Below, piece after piece: positions 1 to 4,389 of a DNA stretch of 5,742 bases (positions within the stretch are counted from its first letter, which is position 1; every line of letters begins with the position of its first letter). The position numbers were made by a program, and so were the translations under genes. Source of the DNA: JBEKCP01 sp050014815 (GTDB taxonomy: Bacteria; Planctomycetota; Planctomycetia; Pirellulales; Thermoguttaceae); NCBI GenBank assembly GCA_050014815.1, contig JBEKCP010000405.1:1-5742 (forward strand), written 5' to 3'. Under the pieces are notes generated by a model. The model searched no databases, was not told where the DNA came from, and was given only the letters and a program-made list of their open reading frames with translations.

Positions 1-533
1 GCGCAGCCGGAGAAGGCAATCTTGTACTTGCGCGGCAACTGGTACGACAACGGGTCGGGCAGCAAATACTCAGTGACAGCCACGGCATAGGGCGTGGGAT
101 CGAAGACTTCCTCGGCGCAGACTCCCGCGTCGCAGCAACCGGTGATGTTGCGGATCGTGTTGCCGCCTCCGCCCTTGGTCGAAACGCCCGCCGCGTGCAG
201 TTCCACCAGGGCCGGATGGATGTCTTTCAACAGCACGCGATGGACCTGCACGTCCTGCCGCGTCGTGATGTGCAGGACCCCATTGCCATATCGCTTGGAA
301 GCGGCGGCCAGGGCCCGCATTTGATGCGGCAGGACCATGCCCGCCGGACAACGGGCGCGCAGCATGTAGGTGTCCGATTCCCGCTGCTCGTACACGCCGC
401 GCGGCACGCGGAAGACGCGGAACTCGGCCGCGGAGGTCTCGCCCCGCTGGAATTTCGCGATCTCCTGCCCAAACCGATCCAAGTCGGCCTGAGCGTCCTT
501 GGGAAGATCATAGACTTGGTCGATGGAACTCAT
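1..533 (-). CDS. Nitrite/sulfite reductase-like protein, N-terminal part (truncated by window edge)
   Basis: This is the first 177 residues of a siroheme nitrite/sulfite reductase-like protein; the rest lies left of the window. The visible part matches the ferredoxin-like half-domain of the family. It contains RCPAGMVLPHQMRAL at about residues 61-75, the typical GNGVLHITTRQDVQVH at 83-98 with the conserved TTRQ, and GGNTIRNITGCCDAGVC at 123-139, where the family usually has a GNTxRNxxGC segment. KIAFSGC ends the visible part. Cysteines of the [4Fe-4S]/siroheme site would mostly lie in the missing part, so sulfite versus nitrite as substrate cannot be decided from motifs. The ATG overlaps the stop of the upstream cysteine-synthase-like gene (ATGA, 530-533). 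A strong GGAGG (535-539) sits only one base before it, so translation probably depends on coupling; no in-frame start exists between this ATG and the stop at 552-554. The sulfur neighbours favour sulfite reduction to sulfide (inference). No signal peptide is seen, so a cytoplasmic location is likely. Confidence 0.85.
   Translation of the reverse strand, partial: MSSIDQVYDLPKDAQADLDRFGQEIAKFQRGETSAAEFRVFRVPRGVYEQRESDTYMLRARCPAGMVLPHQMRALAAASKRYGNGVLHITTRQDVQVHRVLLKDIHPALVELHAAGVSTKGGGGNTIRNITGCCDAGVCAEEVFDPTPYAVAVTEYLLPDPLSYQLPRKYKIAFSGC
530..533 (-). promoter_or_regulatory. ATGA stop/start overlap (translational coupling site)
   Basis: On the minus strand the cysteine-synthase-like gene ends in TGA (532-530) and the reductase-like gene begins with ATG (533-531), sharing four bases. 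The only Shine-Dalgarno-like sequence, GGAGG at 535-539, is one base from the ATG, closer than usual, which fits termination-reinitiation by the same ribosome. This implies the two products are made in linked amounts. Confidence 0.8.
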
Positions 534-1549
534 ACCTCCGGCAGCCCTTCGTTACCGATAATGTCCTGGAAAAAGGAAGCGTACTTGAATCCGCCGTCGG
601 GCGAAATGGCGACCGCCAGGCCCGGATGGCTCTTGCCGAATTCGATTGCCGCGTGAACCATTGCACCCGTGGAAGGACCGACGATGAGCCCTTCTTCCCG
701 GAAGAGCCGTTTCGTCATGTCATAGGCCGGCGCATCGTCGACGCGGATGACCTCGTCGATCAGGCTGCGGTCGAGGATTCCGGGCGGCTTGGATTCCTGG
801 AGATTCTTGAGACCTGGCAGGCGGTGTCCCTTCTGCGGCTCGATGGCGATGACCTTGATATCGGGGTTCTGCTCTTTGAGGTACTTGCCCGTGCCGGTGA
901 TCGTCCCGCAGGTGCCATAGCCGGCCAGGAAGTACTGAACTTTTCCCTCGGTCTGCTTCCAGATTTCCGGCCCTGTGGTTTCGTAATGCGCCCGAACATT
1001 ATCGGGATTTTCGTATTGATAGGGCATGGCGTAAAAGTCCTTGGTCGCCGCACCTTCGACGAACGAGCGGGCCAAGGCGATCGCTCCGTCTTTAGGATGA
1101 TTGATGGGGCACAAATCGTCGGGCGTCGCCCAGACCTCGGCCCCAAGCATGCGGAGGATGAGCTTCTTCTCCTCCGGTACGCCGTCAGGGATTGTGACCA
1201 CAAGCTTCTTGCGCAGCAAGGTGGCCAACGCCGCCAAGGCAATGCCCGTGTTACCCGAACTCGGCTCCACCAGATTCTTCCCGTCGAGTTCTCCCCGTTC
1301 GGCCATGCCTTTGAGCAGGTAATAGGCCGTGCGATCCTTGATCGAGCCAAACGGGTTGAACCATTCCAGCTTCAAATACAGATCGAAACTGCCTGCGGGC
1401 ACGACCCTGGTCACGCGCACCAGCGGCGTCGGGTTGTCGGGGTTGGCAATCAACTCGCGGACATCGTCGTATCGCCGCAGGGCGTGGTCGGAATGAAGCC
1501 GCTCCTGCGAGCCGGTCGCATCACCGGCCTGGGTTTCTGGAAACGTCAT
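530..1549 (-). CDS. cysK: Cysteine synthase-like PLP enzyme (O-acetylserine/O-phosphoserine sulfhydrylase family)
   Basis: This is a fold-type II PLP enzyme that most likely joins sulfide (or a carrier-bound sulfur) to an activated serine to make cysteine in the cytosol. Residue numbers count from the GTG at 1555. The Schiff-base lysine is K73 in FNPFGSIKDRTA. The substrate loop is PSSGNTGIALA (98-108). The PLP phosphate loop is GYGTCGTITGTG (212-223). The late active-site loops are GPSTGA (293-298) and SPDGG (318-322). The length (339-341 aa) is slightly above typical CysK/CysM because of a roughly 40-residue N-terminal extension before NPTPLVRV. GTG at 1555 and ATG at 1549 are both possible starts. 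I chose ATG 1549 because a weak GGTAG sits five bases before it. Two loops differ from textbook CysK (GTCGT rather than GTGGT, PSTG rather than SSG), so the acetyl- versus phospho-serine donor is uncertain and the gene symbol is a family label. It is transcribed away from cysE and is first in a two-gene unit whose stop overlaps the reductase start. Confidence 0.9.
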   Translation of the reverse strand: MTFPETQAGDATGSQERLHSDHALRRYDDVRELIANPDNPTPLVRVTRVVPAGSFDLYLKLEWFNPFGSIKDRTAYYLLKGMAERGELDGKNLVEPSSGNTGIALAALATLLRKKLVVTIPDGVPEEKKLILRMLGAEVWATPDDLCPINHPKDGAIALARSFVEGAATKDFYAMPYQYENPDNVRAHYETTGPEIWKQTEGKVQYFLAGYGTCGTITGTGKYLKEQNPDIKVIAIEPQKGHRLPGLKNLQESKPPGILDRSLIDEVIRVDDAPAYDMTKRLFREEGLIVGPSTGAMVHAAIEFGKSHPGLAVAISPDGGFKYASFFQDIIGNEGLPEV

Positions 1550-1621
1550 GATCACTACCGTAGTTAAGACTGAGACCGATCTTGGCGCGAATCGCCAAAC
1601 GGTTCCGCCAGACCAGTGCTA

Positions 1622-1651
1622 ATTTTAGACCGGCGCACTCGGTAATCGCAA
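1622..1651 (-). promoter_or_regulatory. Candidate sigma70-like promoter for the cysteine synthase/reductase unit
   Basis: Read on the minus strand, TTGCGA (1651-1646; 4 of 6 to TTGACA) is followed after 18 bases by TAAAAT (1627-1622; 5 of 6 to TATAAT). This would place a transcription start near 1614 and leave a leader of about 65 bases before the ATG at 1549. The assignment rests on consensus matching alone, and promoter rules in the likely lineage may differ. Confidence 0.4.
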
Positions 1652-1678
1652 GACTGCCTTGATTAGGCTCATTGCTGT

Positions 1679-1708
1679 CAACGAACGGACACTAGGCAAA
1701 GTTCGTTG
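1679..1708. repeat. Perfect 8+8 bp inverted repeat between the divergent genes
   Basis: CAACGAAC (1679-1686) and GTTCGTTG (1701-1708) are exact reverse complements separated by 14 bases. The centre-to-centre distance of 22 bases is about two helical turns, which suits a dimeric regulator binding one DNA face. The repeat lies just upstream of the candidate leftward -35 and about 155 bases before the cysE start. It could be an operator for both directions, or a hairpin in a long leader. No known regulator box is recognised. Confidence 0.45.
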
Positions 1709-1863
1709 TGCTATTTGCTGGGAGAGCCATGATATGTCACGGCAGACCATGAGATTCGATCGTTTGCCCTCATAAACCATGACGGAACGGAAGTTGCGTC
1801 ACGGGCTGAATTCCCTTGCTACCATTTCTTCACCGGTGAAGTTGCGCCGACGGAGTTCACGCC

Positions 1864-2817
1864 ATGATCGCGATTATTCAAGCCAAGGACCGCTTGCCGC
1901 TCTTGACCGAGCGAATTGTCGATACGTACGCCGAAATCGGTGGGACGGTCCACCTCGGCCGCTGTCCCATGCCAACCTACAACACGGTCGTCTCCATCAT
2001 CGAGGACCTCAAATCGGTGCTCTTTCCCGGCTACCGCCGCCGCGACAGCCTGCGTTTGTCCAATTTGATCTACCATGTCGGAAACCTTGTCGATACGCTT
2101 TACGATCGACTGACTCAGCAAGTCGCCCGGGCCTTGAATTATGAAGCGACGAGGTGTCAACCTGGCAGTCCGCAGCACAATTGTGAAGCGGCTGCGCAAG
2201 CGAAGACGCTGGATTTTCTGGAGAACCTTTCCGAACTTCGCAAAGAACTCTCGCTCGATGCCGAGGCGGCACACAAGGGCGACCCTTCGTGCCGGTCGCT
2301 GGACGAGGTGATTTACTGCTACCCTGGCTTTGAAGCAATTATCGTCTACCGGTTGGCCCATTTGCTCCATGAAATGGGAATACCACTGATTCCGCGGATG
2401 ATGACCGAATGGGCCCATAACAAGACGGGCATCGACATCCACCCCGGAGCGAAGATCGGCAAGTATTTCTTCATCAACCATGGTACGGGGGTCGTGGTTG
2501 GAGAAACGTGCGAGATCGGTGATTGGGTCAAGATTTATCAAGGAGTGACCCTTGGGGCACTGAGTACCACGACCGACGACCAAGGCAGCCCACTCTTTGG
2601 TACCAAGCGTCATCCCACTGTCGAAGATCGCGTCGTGTTGTACGCCAACGCCGCAGTGCTAGGCGGCCAAACGGTCATCGGCCACGACTCAGTAATTGGA
2701 TCCAACGTCTGGATCACAAGTTCGATCGCCCCTCATACGATCGTAAGCCTGGAAAGGCCGAAACTCCGAATGCGAACCAGCCAGGCCCACGATTTCGCTA
2801 TGGAATGGTCAATTTGA
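1864..2817 (+). CDS. cysE: Serine O-acetyltransferase, long form
   Basis: It transfers an acetyl group from acetyl-CoA to serine, giving O-acetylserine, the carbon backbone for cysteine. An alpha-helical N-terminal half (about 1-185) precedes a left-handed beta-helix of hexapeptide repeats (about 188-290). TGIDIHPGAKIG (188-199) carries D191, equivalent to E. coli D143. NHGTGVVVGET (205-215) carries H206, equivalent to catalytic H158. TKRHPTV (247-253) supplies R249 and H250. The E. coli D157 position is N205 here, a GAC-to-AAC type change. At 317 aa it is longer than E. coli CysE (273 aa), mainly at the N-terminus and in a loop around 232-248, as in other long-form enzymes. The C-terminus ends EWSI; a terminal isoleucine is the residue that docks CysE into CysK in known cysteine synthase complexes. 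The start is supported by GGAG (1852-1855) eight bases upstream. The gene ends in a tandem TGA TAA and leads the dsrE2-tusA unit. Confidence 0.93.
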   Translation: MIAIIQAKDRLPLLTERIVDTYAEIGGTVHLGRCPMPTYNTVVSIIEDLKSVLFPGYRRRDSLRLSNLIYHVGNLVDTLYDRLTQQVARALNYEATRCQPGSPQHNCEAAAQAKTLDFLENLSELRKELSLDAEAAHKGDPSCRSLDEVIYCYPGFEAIIVYRLAHLLHEMGIPLIPRMMTEWAHNKTGIDIHPGAKIGKYFFINHGTGVVVGETCEIGDWVKIYQGVTLGALSTTTDDQGSPLFGTKRHPTVEDRVVLYANAAVLGGQTVIGHDSVIGSNVWITSSIAPHTIVSLERPKLRMRTSQAHDFAMEWSI

Positions 2818-2838
2818 TAACCTAGGGAAGAAGGTTCC

Positions 2839-3318
2839 ATGGAATCCAAAGAAAAGCTGTCGATCGTATGTTTCAGCGGCGACTTCGATCGGGCCGTGGC
2901 GGCGCTCACGATTGCGACCGGCGCTGCGGCCACCAACCGCGAGGTGACCCTGTTCTTCACCTTCTGGGGGCTGAACATCGTCAAGAAGCGTGGCGGCCAT
3001 CGCTGGACCGGCCGCGGAATCCTCGCCCGCTTCTTCAACTTCCTGATGGGCGGCCGCAACAACCTGCCGCTCAGCCGACTAAACTTCGGCGGCCTCAGCC
3101 CGAAACTGATGACCGGAATGATGAAGGTTAAGAATGTCGCCACGCTCGAAGAGCTGTTTGGAGCGGCCAAGGAACTGGGCGTCGGCTTTGTCGCCTGCGA
3201 AATGGCAATGCACATCCTGGAGTTGAAGAAAGAAGACCTGGTCGACGAAGTGGCCGAAGTGATCGGCGTATCGACCTTCCTCGGTCGATCCAGAGACGCC
3301 AAGATCATTTTCATCTGA
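2839..3318 (+). CDS. DsrE2-type (DsrE/DsrF-like) sulfur-carrier protein
   Basis: This 159-residue protein resembles the DsrE2 branch of the DsrE/DsrF/DsrH family, which carries persulfide sulfur between sulfurtransferases. Visible hallmarks are an opening beta strand LSIVCFSGDFDRAVAAL (about 7-23), the branch-typical FFTFWGLNIVKK (39-50), and VACEMAMHILELKKEDL (118-134) whose C120 is the expected sulfur-binding cysteine. A second cysteine is C11. The moderately hydrophobic segment at about 61-70 is flanked by basic residues and could touch a membrane, but it is too short and charged to call a transmembrane helix. It starts 21 bases after the cysE stop with a purine-rich GGGAAGAAGG leader at 2825-2834, and ends 11 bases before tusA. 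The partner is probably the adjacent TusA protein, by analogy to known TusA-DsrE relays. Its sulfur donor and acceptor are not visible. Confidence 0.88.
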   Translation: MESKEKLSIVCFSGDFDRAVAALTIATGAAATNREVTLFFTFWGLNIVKKRGGHRWTGRGILARFFNFLMGGRNNLPLSRLNFGGLSPKLMTGMMKVKNVATLEELFGAAKELGVGFVACEMAMHILELKKEDLVDEVAEVIGVSTFLGRSRDAKIIFI

Positions 3319-3329
3319 GGGAGCTGACC

Positions 3330-3551
3330 ATGGCCAAGACACTCGACATTACCCGCGATTGTTGCCCGATGACCTTTGTCAAAGTCAAGCTCGCGCTGGC
3401 CAAGCTGCAAAGTGGTGAAGAGCTTGACGTGCTCCTGAACGAGGGTGAGCCGCTGAACAATGTGCCGCGGACGGCTACCGAGCAGGGGCACCAGGTGCTT
3501 TCCATTCGCCCGGAGGGCGGATTTCATCACGTGCTCATCCGTAAGGCGTGA
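3330..3551 (+). CDS. tusA: TusA/SirA-family sulfur carrier
   Basis: A 73-residue protein of full TusA length. The family core LDxxxxxCPxxxxxxKxxL is present as LDITRDCCPMTFVKVKLAL (5-23). C12, directly before P13, is the persulfide-carrying residue, and a second cysteine C11 stands next to it. The second proline of the usual CPxP motif is threonine (CPMT). The remainder gives the expected helix-strand pattern, with GEELDVLLNEGEPLNNVPR (29-47) and a C-terminal strand GGFHHVLIRKA. TusA proteins accept sulfur from cysteine desulfurases or rhodaneses and pass it on for tRNA thiolation, molybdopterin or sulfur oxidation. Here the pairing with DsrE2 and cysE suggests a role in sulfur trafficking to or from cysteine. 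It lies 11 bases after DsrE2 with GAGGGAG (3317-3323) overlapping the end of that gene as ribosome site. The gene symbol is a family label, not an orthology claim. Confidence 0.88.
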   Translation: MAKTLDITRDCCPMTFVKVKLALAKLQSGEELDVLLNEGEPLNNVPRTATEQGHQVLSIRPEGGFHHVLIRKA

Positions 3552-3598
3552 AAACTGAGATGGCTCTCGAAATCGACCCGCCTCGGTTCTGTCGTACG

Positions 3599-3615
3599 GG
3601 CAATCGAAGATTGCC
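3599..3615 (+). terminator. Weak hairpin downstream of tusA, possible terminator
   Basis: GGCAATC (3599-3605) and GATTGCC (3609-3615) form a perfect 7 bp stem with a GAA loop, 47 bases after the tusA stop. No T-rich tract follows, so it is at best a poor intrinsic terminator; it may instead protect the mRNA end. Confidence 0.25.
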
Positions 3616-3663
3616 GTGTTGATCGCGATTTGCTCACTTGCAACGGTGTCATCGCACTTTATA

Positions 3664-3720
3664 TTGCCGTGATATCTCCGGGCAGCCGTCAAATCTCAAG
3701 TTTCTTACCGTGATATTTCC
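3664..3720. repeat. Imperfect 16 bp direct repeat, 41 bp apart
   Basis: The 16-mer at 3664-3679, TTGCCGTGATATCTCC, recurs at 3705-3720 as TTACCGTGATATTTCC with 14 of 16 identical bases. A shorter copy of its start (ATTGCCGTG) is at 3610-3618. The 41-base period is close to four helical turns. It could be a pair of regulator sites or the remains of a local duplication. Confidence 0.4.
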
Positions 3721-4046
3721 CACAGCTTGCGAGATTGGCTATGGAAGTCGAAATCGATGTTGCCAAAACGCGGGACGTAACTCTCTTTCCGGACAGCGGA
3801 TAGTGCGATGCCCGGGGCCGAGCAGCGTGCTTTGGCATGTCACTTGCTCTGAACGAGGGCGACTATCGCGGATACCCATTGCTTGGCCTATGTTCGAACG
3901 CGGCTGGGTTGCGGTATCTGCGATCTCGGCCACGTTCCGGAAACAAGTGCGCGCGGCCGAGACAACCTGGAACCGAAAGCGGCAACGTCAATAGAGTCCG
4001 GACATGTAAAGAACTACGAGACTGAAAGAGGTGAAAGATCAGTGAA

Positions 4047-4072
4047 TTGACGACAGCCAAGAGTTGACGACA
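4047..4072. repeat. Short direct repeat TTGACGACA with 17 bp period
   Basis: TTGACGACA occurs at 4047-4055 and again at 4064-4072, and CAAGAG follows or overlaps each copy (4058-4063 and 4071-4076). This resembles a two-copy tandem duplication with a small deletion in the second unit. It lies just left of the candidate inverted-repeat element. Confidence 0.4.
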
Positions 4073-4091
4073 AGAGTTTGCCGTTGACCCA

Positions 4092-4238
4092 AAAGTGCGC
4101 CGGCTGCCGTGGCAGGCTGAGCACCAGTAGAACGCATTCTCATCTCAACGCCGGACCCCCAGGCTGGCACGTGTCGATTAACCCAGGATCGTCACCCGCG
4201 TTCTTCCGAGCTTGGATCTGCCACGGCAGCCCGGTTTC
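4092..4238. mobile_element. Candidate MITE-like element with inverted ends and 8 bp flanking direct repeat
   Basis: The 14-mer GGCTGCCGTGGCAG (4102-4115) has an exact reverse complement at 4218-4231. Further in, AGAACGC (4129-4135) pairs exactly with GCGTTCT (4198-4204), and the unmatched spacers are 13 bases on both sides. The two ends are thus 34-bp imperfect inverted repeats in register. Outside them, TTGACCCA occurs at 4084-4091 and 4239-4246, as a target-site duplication would. The interior encodes nothing. The duplications sit 10 and 7 bases beyond the perfect arms, so the outer termini would be degenerate. Alternatives are an abundant intergenic hairpin repeat or a structured RNA. No IS family is recognised. 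Confidence 0.45.
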
Positions 4239-4370
4239 TTGACCCATATTGTGGTCAAACTTCCATGCGGTCGTTTGCGGGAATCATGAGGGGGTGTGCA
4301 AGCGTCTTGACTCGCAGGCTTTGCTCAATGTGCAGATTCGTGCGCTGGACTTCGCCAACACAACTTCCGC

Positions 4371-4389
4371 CAGAGTCGTCATGACTCTG
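4371..4389. repeat. Perfect 7 bp palindromic hairpin spanning the acyltransferase stop codon
   Basis: CAGAGTC (4371-4377) and GACTCTG (4383-4389) form a perfect stem with a five-base loop over the TGA stop (4381-4379) of the leftward acyltransferase gene. Neither side has a T-run, so it is not a canonical terminator; it could slow decay of the transcript end. Confidence 0.35.

Larger units (their letters stand above)
1550..1863. other. Divergent intergenic control region
   Basis: About 314 bases separate two divergently read sulfur genes. I see no gene in it. It contains a candidate leftward promoter (1622-1651) and a perfect inverted repeat (1679-1708). It also holds three copies of CCATGA at 1728, 1747 and 1777, and the Shine-Dalgarno GGAG at 1852-1855 for cysE. 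I could not identify a convincing rightward -35/-10 pair. Shared control of both transcripts is inferred from the arrangement only. Confidence 0.6.
3552..4378. other. Gene-free, repeat-bearing intergenic region
   Basis: About 830 bases lie between convergent tusA and the acyltransferase. The open frames inside (for example 3638-3994, 3837-4025) give arginine-, proline- and cysteine-rich translations with no recognisable fold, and their codon use does not look like the neighbours. I find no tRNA or rRNA. It does hold short direct repeats (3664/3705 and 4047/4064), a small hairpin after tusA (3599-3615), and a candidate inverted-repeat element (4092-4238). It may be decayed sequence or a mobile-element landing site. 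Confidence 0.6.

Noticed and set aside
626..1567. 313-codon open frame on the plus strand opposite the cysteine synthase gene
   Set aside because: It is fully antisense to a gene with clear PLP-enzyme motifs, and its translation shows no recognisable domain; long antisense frames are common in GC-rich DNA.
1676..1681. Perfect TTGACA -35 hexamer on the minus strand
   Set aside because: No -10-like hexamer lies 16-18 bases further on; the pair at 1646-1651 and 1622-1627 fits better.
1819..2613. 264-codon open frame on the minus strand opposite cysE
   Set aside because: It is antisense to clear hexapeptide-repeat coding sequence and looks like a shadow frame.
2733..3692. 319-codon open frame on the minus strand opposite dsrE2 and tusA
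   Set aside because: It covers two well-supported plus-strand genes and a spacer, is rich in Arg, Ser and Pro, and has no family signature.
3893..3900. GTTCGAAC resembling a tRNA T-loop
   Set aside because: The flanking bases do not pair into a T-stem and no acceptor or anticodon arms can be formed around it.
3638..3994. 118-codon plus-strand frame in the gap after tusA
   Set aside because: The composition is unlike the neighbouring proteins, no ribosome site or motif is seen, and overlapping frames are equally open.
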